DNA of 64,000 nucleotides, from the NCBI RefSeq assembly GCF_004379255.2, contig NC_056037.1, positions 1,178,001-1,242,000 on the forward strand, read 5' to 3'. The position numbers were made by a program, and so were the translations under genes. How positions within the stretch are numbered: position 1 is the first letter of the stretch; each line of letters begins with the position of its first letter. Shown here piece after piece: positions 46,953 to 57,207 of this stretch. This DNA is from Salvia splendens (lineage: Eukaryota > Streptophyta > Magnoliopsida > Lamiales > Lamiaceae). The notes beneath the pieces are model-generated. The model ran no database searches and had not been told where the DNA came from. It saw only the letters and a program-made list of their open reading frames with translations.

Positions 46953-49356
46953 CTAATAACACATCCAAGTAATTAAATTAATCAAAGTATTATAACTCGT
47001 GTGAGTCTACATATAATAAGAAATTAGTGGAGATAGAGAGTATATACAATAACAAAAAAAATAAATTCTATAAAGTGAAAATGTGAAATTCCTAGTAGTT
47101 TCCAAGAAGCCAGGCCTCTAGCATGTGAGTGGCTTTATACAATAATAACGCTGTCAGCCACCTGAAAACATACCAAACAGCAACTCAAAATAAATTAAAA
47201 TTTTAATTAACGTGACTAATTGGGGTTTTATTTGATTTAGTGAAGATCAATGAATGATTCCCTCACTTAATAATAGCTTGTGTTCCCATTTGTGTTTACT
47301 AGGAAGCAAAGATGTACGGATCGACCCGACACTTTACTCCTTAACATGTTCTTAACTTGACAATTATGATCATCAAATTCATTTAAATACTAAGTATATA
47401 GTAGTATAATATATATTAAGTACATATCTTTTGTTGGTTGAGAAACAAATCAAATTATTAGCATATGCATTGAGTTTGAGAGTGACTCTTTTTAAAAGTA
47501 ATTAATGTTGTTTACATTTGAATATTTGAGTCTTGTTTCAAATTAGATTTATAACCAAATGACTAATATTTTCCTTCCCATAGTAATTGTAACACTTGGA
47601 GATGACAACTCGATGTTATTTAGTGTGTTAAATATAGAGAGAAAATTGTAAGTCATAATGTAGAGATAAAAGGTTGAATGTGTTTATAATAGTTTATTTT
47701 TAATAAAGAGTAGTGGGCATTTTTGTGAGAAAAAAAAGAGGAAAGTGTTGTATTTACTGGAAGAAAGAATTATATATGAAATATAATGATAATATAGTCA
47801 AAATTTAAAGAAAAGTATTTAAATCATGTTATAAAGCTAGGATTGACGAATATACTATGAATAAAAAAGGTTTGGCCCTTGGTAAAGTGTTTTAATTACA
47901 AGTAGGATCTTATTTTCGACAAAGTTCATATATTGAGATTTAAATAGTAGATGTATTTATTTTCTTTTATACAAAAAACGTCAAAAATCACTCAATGATC
48001 TCCATTAAATTTCATTTAATTTTGATTAGTTTAGAATTTAGAATCGCTGACTGAAATAGTTATGGCAACTTGTTTGAAAGAAAATCACGTAACGCGTCAT
48101 TTGTAAAACCAATCCTATTTATAGGGTACTAAGTTGTCCTTAATTACATTTATAATATAAATATTTATAGTTGAGGTTGTTTAAGGATTTCTTTTTACTT
48201 CAATTTTTTGTGTTCGTTTACTGTTTTTCTTTTATTAGCCTTTTGGAATTCTGTTTTGGGTATTTGACCCTGTATTTCAACTCACAATAAATGTCACCAA
48301 CTTAATTTGTTTATCATTATTATCCCAATGACACCATATGTTTCCCTTAAGTATTCAGTATGCTAATGAATTTTGCTTTGTATTTTCATAATTCATCATT
48401 TATTGGTAGATATTAAAATATTCATGTACATTGCACCTGCACATTGTGCATAATAGTTTGGATAAAATTTTATAAAATATTGCATCCCTAATAATGTTAA
48501 ATTTTAAAAAACGTACATGCATTTTTACAGTCATATATAAAAGAAAATATTTATAATACATACCATCATACTTTCTATGAAATTTTTTATGCCGCCAATA
48601 AATTTTCTATGTACATAGTACTAGTATTTATTTTCTTTTTCTTTTTCTTTTTGATATTAATTATACTTTAATCTCATAAATTAATGTGACATCAATTTTA
48701 AATTGCATAAAAAAGTTCAATTTATATTTAACTTCAAATTGATGAATAAAGAGCGCTTTATTTTATGTAAATTTTAAGTTTTAGCATCCTTATAACAATT
48801 TATGAGTATTAAAATAATAAATAACATTAAAAATGGCAATGTAAACTAAATGAATATGTGTTACATAAAAATATCGAGAGACGTTGGATCAAACAAAAAC
48901 TAATTTCAGATATATCAGTCATTCACCATCAATAGTTTTGGGGTAGTACGAGTTTTATTGATAAATAAATATAAATTATATAGAGAGTGAAAATGGTTAA
49001 ACATTACAAGTTGAAATGAATAAATAGAAAATAAAGGGGGAAAAGTAGAAAATGGAGAGAAAAAGTGCACGACAATGTTTCCAAAAATAGAATGAAACTA
49101 ATTTATATTAGACGGATTAAAATAAATAAAAAAGTTGAACAGAATTATAAATTATTTTCAATCATAAATTTAATGAATAGAATAAATTCGTACTTATGAA
49201 TTCAAATCTCATTGACAATGAATATCAAGCTTTTAATCCTTTATTTCCACTGTCCCTAAAATTATTTATTTCTATTGGATGAGAAAGTATTAATCATCAT
49301 TTCATAATAATAAGCGTACATAGTTTTTACTGTGAGATAACCGTATGTGGGTATTA
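46953..49356. other. AT-rich intergenic DNA, no gene seen
   Basis: No conserved frame, RNA gene or bounded repeat is recognised in this 2.4 kb. Confidence 0.55.
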
Positions 49357-51344
49357 GAGCATCTCCAGTAAGCCTGGACTTCACATAGCCCTTACATAGC
49401 CTTCACACTGCCACATCATCAGCACTACAATTCTCCTGCCACATCAGCTTGCCACATCAACTGGACATCAAATAGTCATCACATAGCCTTCACACTACAT
49501 ATCCACATCACTAATAACAATTATATAATTTAATTTACAATCGTATCAACATACGGAATTTAATTTACGAAACAAATACATTTAAATTGAATAATTTAAA
49601 AAAATTACATTTAAAAAAGTACAATAATTTAAAAAAAATTCATTTAAAAAAATTACATTTAAAAAAATTACATAAATTTACATAAAAACTAACGCCTTGC
49701 AATCCTCCGCGCCCACAACTCTTCAACTAAATCCTTTTGGAGTCGAATATGAGCCTCCGTCTGACGCATGTCGGCATGTGCTTGGAGGAGGGCTTCTTCA
49801 TCATGAGGCACCCCACCTCGTACGTTGGCGGTGGCGACGTCGTGGCTTGGACCGGCCTCATTATCGTCGTTGGCCCAATCATTCAGTTGTACACCTTCAT
49901 CTTCGACAATCATGTTGTGCATGATAATACAGGCGTACAGTATATCAGCAATGCAGTCGACATTCCACAAACGTGTTGGTCCCTTAACTGCAGCCCATCG
50001 AGCCTGAAGCACACCAAATGCGCGCTCCACGTTCTTTCGCGCCGACTCCTGCCGCGTCGCAAAGTAGGCCTTCTTCACATCTCATGCGCACCAGATCGTC
50101 TTCACAAAGACGGGCCACCTAGGGTATATCCCATCCGCCAAGTAGTAGCCCATATCATGCTGGTTGCCGTTGGCTACAAAACTGATGGCCGGACCGACGC
50201 CCTGGCACTGCTCGTTGAAAAGGGGCGACGAGTTGAGGACGTTTAGGTCGTTGTTCGAACCGGCTATCCCAAAATACGCATGCCAAATCCACAACCGGTA
50301 ATCATCTACGGCCTCGAGGATCATCGTGGGATTTTTTCGCTTGTAGCCGGTCGTGTAAAACCCCTTCCAGGCAGCGGGACAGTTCTTCCACTCCCAATGC
50401 ATACAATCTATGCTGCCTAACATTCTCGGGAACCCATGCTGATCCCCGTGCATCCGCAGCAGATTCCGGCAATCTTCGGGGGTAGGCTTTCGGAGATACT
50501 GATCACCGAATACTTCGATCACGCCCTGACAGAAATACTTCATACATTCGATGGCAGTCGTCTCACCGATGTGGATGTATTCGTCCCACATGTCTGCCGC
50601 GGTGCCGTAGGCCAACTGCCTGATTGCCGCAGTGCACTTTTGAATAGGGGTGTGGCCGGGTCTGCCAGCTGCATCGTGCCTGAAGCGGAAATACAGATAT
50701 CGATGCTCCAAAGCGTTAACAATACGCATAAACAAGTCCCGCCTCATCCTAAAACGACGCCTGAAATGGTTGGCGTTAAAACGCGGCTCCTCTGCGAAGT
50801 AATCTGTGAACAGGCGCTGATGTGCAGCTTCATGATCACGATCAACCACTTGTCGACGGTGGACAACTGGTCGTGGGCGAGGTGCCGTCGGCTGCATATA
50901 ACTCTGCATCCATCGATCAACCTCACGGCTCGTATAGGCATCTAGCTCTTCGTTCAGCATACGCTCGTACTCATCCGCATCCCCACCACTACCACCGGCA
51001 TTACTCATTTCTTAAATTGATCTTGTACAGAAAGTAAGGTAGAGAGAGAGTACTCGTTAACACAAGTGGTGCGAATGAAAATGACGTTCAAAGCGCGTAT
51101 ATATAGTGTTTTCAAAATAAAATAAAATAAAATAAAATAAAATCTGACGCCGGTTTGACGCCGATCCGGGACCCACAATGCCGCCGTGAGGATCGGCGTC
51201 GGAACCGGCGTCATCGCGCGAATCGGCATGGCCACGCCGATTTTGACGCCGATTTCGCCGACGCCGGTTCCAATGGTTCGGCGTCAGAACCGGAGTCGGC
51301 GAAAAATCGGTGTCGCGATTTTGACGCCGGCATTGGAGATGCTC
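49357..51344 (-). mobile_element. PIF/Harbinger transposon (1,988 bp)
   Basis: Ends GAGCATCTCCA on both sides (inverted) with TTA duplications at 49354-49356 and 51345-51347. The transposase is on the minus strand. The right subterminal region (51150-51340) is rich in GACGCCGG/CCGGCGTC repeats and includes a (AAAAT)n run at 51110-51142. It is diverged from the element at 15032 but of the same superfamily. There is no Myb-like second frame. Confidence 0.94.
49689..51008 (-). pseudogene. Harbinger transposase with a single internal stop
   Basis: The frame opens at 51008 (MSNAGGSGGDADEYERM) and is intact through RRDLFMRIVNALEHRYLYF, AIRQLAYGTAADMWDEYIHI, GSIDCMHWEWKNCPAAWKG, DYRLWIWHAYFGIAGSNNDL and YYLADGIYPRWPVFVKTI. 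A TGA at 50082-50084 then interrupts it. The same frame continues KKAYFATRQESARKNVERAF, GVLQARWAAVKGP and CIIMHNMIVED to the true stop at 49689. Including the interrupted codon it would be about 439 residues, the normal family size. The catalytic Asp-Asp-Glu regions are all present. Only one base change separates it from an open frame. Confidence 0.93.
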
Positions 51345-51734
51345 TTAGCAGTGTGTGTATGTCATAATATTGCATGGGCCCACATGAGAATTCTGTGTTT
51401 GCTTGAACCGTGCAACAACTGAGTACACTTTATTTCAGCTGATATTCCCTCGTCTTTTATTAGCTCTTCTTTATTCTTACTATTTATTAATATTATTATT
51501 TTTATAAAATAAGTGCAGAAAAGTTAACGAGACTCTTAATGACGAACGAGGGGAGTAGTAAAATCATACATATACGGTATACTACTGGTATAAATGAACT
51601 TCAAATTTGCTTTAGAAAAATCTTACAACTAACAGAGCTATATTTTATTCTCGTGAATATATTTTTCAAAAAGTAACGCTATAAATGCTATTTGTATCAA
51701 TGTTATGATTATATTGGACAAAAATATGTAATTA
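51345..51734. other. Spacer, no gene seen
   Basis: AT-rich sequence only. Confidence 0.5.
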
Positions 51735-51986
51735 CTACCTCCGTCCCCAAAAATTTGTCCCACTTTGATCCGGCACGAATTTTAAAAAATGTAATGGGAA
51801 GTGAGTTGAAAAAGTTAGTGGATAGTGGATCCTACTTTTATATATTAGTTTTATAATAAAATGTGAGTAAGAATGAGTTAGTGGAATATGTGGTCCACTA
51901 TAAAAAATGGTAAAAAGTGAAATAGGACAAATTTTGAGGGACGGATGAAAATGGAAAAATGGATAAATTTTCAGGGACAGAGGTAG
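51735..51986. mobile_element. Stowaway MITE with a doubled right end
   Basis: The left end CTACCTCCGTCCCCAAAAAT pairs with the right end ATTTTCAGGGACAGAGGTAG. TA flanks both sides (51733-51734, 51987-51988). A second, earlier copy of the terminus (GACAAATTTTGAGGGACGGA) lies about 40 bp inside the right end. Confidence 0.8.
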
Positions 51987-53168
51987 TATTATACAAGTAG
52001 ATCGCACGAGTATAACACTGTATAATAGGCTAGAAATAGAGATAAGGAGATAAGTGAGAGATGCTATGAAAACGCGTTATAGAGTGAGATGCAAGACAGA
52101 AAAGCACCAGCTGTTTTAATTTTAAAATTTGGGATGTTTATTTCTATGGATTTTATGCTGACATGCACACTCTCTTCAGTAACCATCCACGAACCTTCTT
52201 CATTTTCGTAGTATTATTCCTTTTTTTATTATTCTTTTCTCTAGCTACATATTTACTATAGTACCTAAATATATTTATATATTTATCTATAATTTGTGTG
52301 TCATTTTATTAGAAACATTCATATGTATATGATATCATGTCCGAGATGTGTTTGTTTAGTTCTTCGTTCTATAGTTTATTCAATTACTCACTTCATGTAA
52401 CTAAAGAAAAAATTTAAGATTTCTGCACCTATTTTTAATAATCTAATTGTGAGCTTACCGGGAGATGTTTATAACAACTTCATTAACTCTATCTAATAGA
52501 GAAGTAATGGAATTAAAATAAGAATAAAAATAATAATTAAATCATGAAATTTGGTCAAATCCTTGTCAGATTCATAAGTTTAAATTTTTCTCAATTGCTA
52601 ACTCGTGGAAATTTAGGTGAAATTGACGATTATGCAACGGCCGCAATTGCCGACAGACCAGACGAAGAGGGGGATGTTGGCACTAAGGGTGAGGAGATTA
52701 TTGAAAAAATAAAATTGTACTCTGTGTAATTTAATACTATCATTCGAATTAAAGAAGAGCATTCTTCTAAAAAGACTTGTAAGAAAGGCTTACAAAGCCC
52801 TAGAATTTCCAAGTTATTCTTGACTTCATTAAGATACGAAAGAATTCTACACCATATCTCAACTAACTATGTTTCAATAAACACATTTGACGTTTCCCTT
52901 TATTACTTCTTACTGCTGATTGAATTAATAAAGCATTAATTACCCAATTGTAGACCAAGAAGCAGTCAAAACCTTTAAAATAATCTTTAACAACAATACC
53001 TAATCTAGCACAGTAATTACATTTAGACATATAGAAAAAAGTCAGTACACTCTCATGTTTCATGACATATATTAGCTTCATCAACCAAAAAAAATTCACT
53101 GGAAAACATCTGTCCTCCATTTTCATCCCTACTAATTACATTCAATTTCATTGAATAAAATTAACTAA
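51987..53168. other. Upstream region of the ERF gene
   Basis: Mostly AT-rich. A short patch near 52620-52710 has balanced composition and an open frame (DDYATAAIADRPDEEGDVGT) that I cannot match to any family. Confidence 0.4.
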
Positions 53169-53200
53169 CCCCCCCCCCCCCCCCACCCCTTTCTATAAAT
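53169..53200 (+). promoter_or_regulatory. C16 tract and TATA box of the ERF gene
   Basis: A run of 16 C (53169-53184) is followed by TATAAAT at 53194-53200, 83 bp before the ATG. The intervening leader is C/A-rich (CTTCACTCAAACACCACC). The TATA assignment fits a plant promoter; the C run is a likely site of length variation. Confidence 0.6.
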
Positions 53201-53282
53201 ATCATCAACCAAGTCTTTTCTACATCAAACCAACTTCACTCAAACACCACCCCAAAATAGAAACTAAAAAAACACACTTATA

Positions 53283-53939
53283 ATGAAAATGGTGAAGAAG
53301 GAATCCAAGATTCCATCAAAGCCAAACTCACCGCCGCCGTCGTCGTCGTTAAAGAAGAGATTCAAGGGTGTAAGAATGAGGACATGGGGATCATGGGTGT
53401 CGGAAATCAGAGCTCCGAATCAGAAAACAAGAATCTGGCTGGGCTCATATTCGACGGCGGAGGCCGCCGCCAGAGCCTACGACGCCGCCCTCCTATGCCT
53501 CAAGGGGCCAAAAGCCAATCTCAATTTCCCCAAATCAAACCAAACCCTCAACATTCCCGACGATCAAACCGCCCCTATGTCTCCTAAATCCATCCAAAAA
53601 ATCGCCGCCGCCGCCGCCCTTCTAGAAGGTTCCGAAGAATCGAACCCGCCGTCGCCGGATTCTTCTTCTTCGTCGTCGTCATCATTGTCGTTGATGTCGT
53701 TGTCACCGTCGATTTCTTCGTCTTCGATTGACGATGATTTGATTCTATTGGCTGCTGCTGATTGTGACGGCGGCGGCGGCAGTGGCGGTGGTGGTGATGG
53801 GGAGATGTCGTGGTACAACTTTGAATCCCCGAAGTACTACGAGATGATGAATGGGGTGTTTTTTGATTCGAGTATGGTGATGGGGAGTGATTACGGTTGT
53901 TGTGTTGAAGAAGAAGATATTAGATTATGGAGCTTTTGA
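53283..53939 (+). CDS. AP2/ERF transcription factor, DREB group II type (ERF012/ERF014-like)
   Basis: An intronless 218-residue protein. A basic Lys/Ser/Pro N-terminus leads to one AP2 domain at about residues 27-84: [38 protein letters not shown] and [16 protein letters not shown], the signature of the short DREB-like ERF008-ERF014 group. After it come [16 protein letters not shown], a conserved helix in this group, then long poly-Ser and Gly runs encoded by TCG/TCT and GGC/GGT repeats. The acidic tail [10 protein letters not shown] has an LWSF end resembling the LWSY activation motif of CBF/DREB1. Such factors bind DRE/GCC-like elements in the nucleus and act in abiotic-stress or growth responses. 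Start: first ATG, then MVKK at codon 3. A Tat retroelement begins 440 bp past the stop. Confidence 0.93.
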   Translation: MKMVKKESKIPSKPNSPPPSSSLKKRFKGVRMRTWGSWVSEIRAPNQKTRIWLGSYSTAEAAARAYDAALLCLKGPKANLNFPKSNQTLNIPDDQTAPMSPKSIQKIAAAAALLEGSEESNPPSPDSSSSSSSSLSLMSLSPSISSSSIDDDLILLAAADCDGGGGSGGGGDGEMSWYNFESPKYYEMMNGVFFDSSMVMGSDYGCCVEEEDIRLWSF

Positions 53940-54378
53940 TTTGTTGAAGAAGAAGAAGAATTTGGAGGATTTTTTTATTTGTTTGATGATCTTCAGATTA
54001 TTTTTTGGAGTCATTGCTGACAGCGACGGGATTTTGTTATTTTTTGTTTCATTTTAGTATGAATAAGTTTATTGTGGAATTCGAAGGATTTTACAATGGA
54101 ATTAATAGTATATTTTTTGGTGTTTAAATTCATGTTATTAAACATGCATTCATCATTCATGTGTGTACAATCACGCAACAATTATATATATATATATATA
54201 TTTAGTTTACTAATTTTTATCAAGATTTACACACAAAAATATAGCTTTACTTTGTAGTACTAGTATGTTTTTATAATTATGTCTATAATTTATGTTTCTG
54301 TTTCGAAATGATTAATTTGCGTAGTATACCTCAATAATTAATTCTGACTAGAAATATTGAAAGTTATGTATCTCGGTT
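53940..54378. other. 3' flank of ERF gene up to the Tat element
   Basis: A T-rich 3' UTR-like stretch, then a (TA)n run at 54184-54201. No gene is present. Confidence 0.5.
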
Positions 54379-55009
54379 TGATGGGGTACGTACTAAACAA
54401 GCCCAATAGCAGTGACGGCTCATCAGCCCAAAGCCCAAGGAAGAGTATCAGTTCGGCATTACCAAAGAGTTCGGCCCCAACCTACAGCTCGGTAAAAGCC
54501 GACCAATCAAGCTCTACTCTCAGATCGGCAAAAGCTGCTCGGCAATAGTTCAGCAGTTCGGTCTCAGTATTCGACCAAACTGGGAGATAGTGGACTCATG
54601 CAGAACCTCCACGACCTCCACTACACGATCTATTTAGTGGTGTCAACTCATGCAGGATCTCATGCAGGATAGCGGACCAAACAAAGAGATAGTGGACCCA
54701 TGCAGGATCTCATGACCTCCACGACATCCACGACCTAGTTAGTGGTGATGCAAGCCACGATCTTAGTTCAATGTATAAATAGAACTTAGATCAGATAGAC
54801 TAGGAGGAAAAAAGCTCTCTAGACATCAAATAACATATAGCAAGTCTGTATTTGTAAGCTGTAAACCAGATCAAGCAATACAATCTTGCCCTCCTTTCTT
54901 CCCGTGGACGTAGATTTACCTCAGTAAATCGAACCACGTAATTCCTTGTGTCGTGATCTATATTTTTTTTACCCGCATTTATTACTATCAAAAATTCGTC
55001 CAACCATCA
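54379..55009 (+). repeat. Tat 5' LTR (631 bp)
   Basis: Starts TGATGG and ends CCATCA, a perfect 6-bp inverted terminus, two bases before TGGCGCC of the primer site. TATAAATA at 54774 is a plausible promoter. The left part has many GTTCGG/CTCGG motifs. An imperfect duplication (AGATAGTGGAC.CATGCAG... at about 54585 and 54690) lies before the TATA box. Without the 3' LTR the ends rest on these signals alone. Confidence 0.75.
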
Positions 55010-55010
55010 C

Positions 55011-55028
55011 TGGCGCCGTCTGTGGGAA
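55011..55028 (+). promoter_or_regulatory. Primer binding site
   Basis: TGGCGCCGTCTGTGGGAA directly follows the LTR. TGGCGCC-type primer sites are usual in plant Ty3/Gypsy elements. I do not assign the tRNA. Confidence 0.75.
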
Positions 55029-55089
55029 ACAGAGAACCAAATTTGTGATAAAGCGAATTTTTGACCCTTTTTCCACCCCCAAAAAAAAA

Positions 55090-57201
55090 ATGCATACCAG
55101 ATCACGTAACACCCATAATACCGTTCGTGATAACCATGAGGAAGCTAGTCCAGCCCGCAGGTCTGGAAAACAGCCTCGGGTGAAATCTACTTCCAGTTCT
55201 CACGGAGAAGGAACAAGCCGCTCAAAGACTCATCGCACCGAGTCTTCCCAGCAGCCCGATTTGAACGAGGCTGTCAAGTTGTTTTTGGCCGAGAAGCAGG
55301 AAGAGTTCTTAATTTTCCTGCAAAAGGGCCAAAAGCCGGAGACGAAAACGGTGGATTCTCCCTCCTCATCCAGACATGAAAGTCACTACCGCAGTAGTGC
55401 CGTGTCTTCCAGGAAGAAGAATCCTCAACCCCGACATGTTCCTGTTCCTCCTCGGTACCGGAATCACAGGAGAACTCCATCTCCTCCATACCGAAGAGAT
55501 GTCGGGTTCGCCATGTACGGAGCATTGAAGACTCCGTTCTCGGACGATATCACCCGAACTCCCTTGCCACAGAACTACCGAACTCCGTCGATGACTTATG
55601 ACGGGTTAGTGAATCCTCATGACTTCCTGGGACGCTATCAGTATAACATGGCGAACCAGGGTCTCAATGAGGTCCATATGTGCAAGCTGTTTCCCGAGCT
55701 GCTTATCGGGAACGCAAGAAGGTGGTTCGATAGCCTCCCCCAAGGCAGCATTAGATCTTACCGAGATCTAATGGATGCTTTCCACAGGAGGTTCTTTCAG
55801 AAAGCAGAAGCCCGAATCACTTCGGCTCAGCTGCTTTCTATACGTCAAGGTCGCGACGAAAAGATCAGCGACTTTATGACGAGATTCCACAAGGAATGCC
55901 TACAAGTAGATGATCTCAATGATCTACTTGTCATTTCGGCATTCCAAAATGGAATCCTGCCCGGAGCTCTCTACAGAAAGCTCGTGGAATGCAGTCCGCA
56001 AACAGCTCAAGAGATGTGGGACATTGCGGACCAGTTCTCCCGTGCCGATGAGGCAGACCGTCGCAAACGGTCTTTAGACAGCTCATCCCGAGGAGACAGG
56101 AGGAAGCCCGATCATAGCGATCAGGGACATCCTCGCCGAACTCCTTTTGGCGATCAGGGACATCCTCGCCGAACTCCTTTTGAAAGGATTCAAAGGACTC
56201 CGGTGCAAGACCGATTGGGGCCACGTCTCAATCCTGAGAAGCCGCCCGCTCAGTTCGTACCATTGAACAAGTCGAGAGCGGAAATTTTCGAACTGCATTC
56301 CGATATGTTCGAAAAACCAAAGCGGATGACGAAATCGGCCGCGCGTCGACCTCAGGATCAATATTGCTCCTTCCATCAAGACCACGGTCACGATACCGAG
56401 GAGTGCCGACATTTGGCTGCAGGTATTGATGCTCTTGTGAAAGCAGGGACGTTAAAAAAATACCAAAGCAAGCAGCCGAAAAAGAACAAAAAGCAGAGAG
56501 GTGCGAACTGCGCTCCTCAGGATCCGAAAAAGCAACAGGACCCCGAAGACGATGACGAGCTGCAATATGATGGAGTAATCCTGACTATTGATGCTCTCCC
56601 TGCCGGGAAGACTAAATCGTCCCTGAAGTCAGAGCGCAGAGGCTTCAATCGAGAGGAGCCAACGCATAAAAGGCTGAAGCAGGACGAAGTGATTACATTT
56701 TCAGATGCAGATCCCGTCCCGGCCATCTCTCCTCATCAAGACGCTATTGTCATCCAAGCCGGAGTGGCAAACAAACTGATCCACAGAGTGTTTGTGGATA
56801 CCGGAGCGTCAGTCAGCATTCTTTTTAAAGAATGTTTCGATAAACTAGAAGTGGATCCAGCTCGGCTCAGTCCGGCTCCACTTCCTCTGAAAAGTTTCGC
56901 CCAGGAGGACACCCGCCCTGAAGGTATTATCAGCCTTCCGATCACGGTGGGAAAAGCGCCTACAAGCTCCAGTACGATGATCGAGTTCTTTGTGGTAAAA
57001 GCTCGGTCCCCGTACAACATCATCTTGGGAAGAGACTGGCTCAACGCAGTTCGGGCCGTTTGCTCTACTTATCACCTCACCATCAAGATTCCCACTAAAG
57101 GTGGGATAGCGGTCATCCGAGGTGATCAAAAGAGAGCAAAAGAGTGTCTGCAGATTGCGCTTAAAAGTGCCGAGCAATCAGATCGGCATCATCAAGCATA
57201 G
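55090..57201 (+). CDS. Tat gag-protease polyprotein
   Basis: 703 residues from the first ATG after the leader (MHTRSRNTHNTVRDNHEEAS). The basic, Ser-rich N-terminus is followed by the capsid-type gag domain (about residues 150-330) with DGLVNPHDFLGRYQYNM, KLFPELLIGNARRWFDSLP and RDLMDAFHRRFFQKAEARIT, then FQNGILPGALYRKL. A 27-bp in-frame duplication (GHPRRTPF.. twice at about 56126-56180) lies in the linker. CSFHQDHGHDTEECRHL is a gag knuckle-like CHC motif. The aspartic protease site VFVDTGASVSILF is near residue 570 with ILGRDWLN near the end. The frame closes at TAG (57199-57201) followed by CAATCA, then stays open in the same frame through RT. Confidence 0.93.
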   Translation: MHTRSRNTHNTVRDNHEEASPARRSGKQPRVKSTSSSHGEGTSRSKTHRTESSQQPDLNEAVKLFLAEKQEEFLIFLQKGQKPETKTVDSPSSSRHESHYRSSAVSSRKKNPQPRHVPVPPRYRNHRRTPSPPYRRDVGFAMYGALKTPFSDDITRTPLPQNYRTPSMTYDGLVNPHDFLGRYQYNMANQGLNEVHMCKLFPELLIGNARRWFDSLPQGSIRSYRDLMDAFHRRFFQKAEARITSAQLLSIRQGRDEKISDFMTRFHKECLQVDDLNDLLVISAFQNGILPGALYRKLVECSPQTAQEMWDIADQFSRADEADRRKRSLDSSSRGDRRKPDHSDQGHPRRTPFGDQGHPRRTPFERIQRTPVQDRLGPRLNPEKPPAQFVPLNKSRAEIFELHSDMFEKPKRMTKSAARRPQDQYCSFHQDHGHDTEECRHLAAGIDALVKAGTLKKYQSKQPKKNKKQRGANCAPQDPKKQQDPEDDDELQYDGVILTIDALPAGKTKSSLKSERRGFNREEPTHKRLKQDEVITFSDADPVPAISPHQDAIVIQAGVANKLIHRVFVDTGASVSILFKECFDKLEVDPARLSPAPLPLKSFAQEDTRPEGIISLPITVGKAPTSSSTMIEFFVVKARSPYNIILGRDWLNAVRAVCSTYHLTIKIPTKGGIAVIRGDQKRAKECLQIALKSAEQSDRHHQA

Positions 57202-57207
57202 CAATCA
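57199..57207 (+). promoter_or_regulatory. Candidate stop-codon readthrough signal (TAG CAA TCA)
   Basis: The stop between protease and RT is TAG immediately followed by CAATCA, a match to the UAG-CARYYA consensus known to allow ribosomal readthrough (tobamovirus-type context). The frame on both sides is identical and no other stop lies between. That it functions here is inference. Confidence 0.6.

Noticed and set aside
49737..50246. Plus-strand frame over the Harbinger transposase
   Set aside because: Antisense shadow of a well-matched transposase.
52544..52729. 61-codon frame upstream of the ERF gene
   Set aside because: Looks mildly coding-like but matches nothing and has no splice or promoter support.
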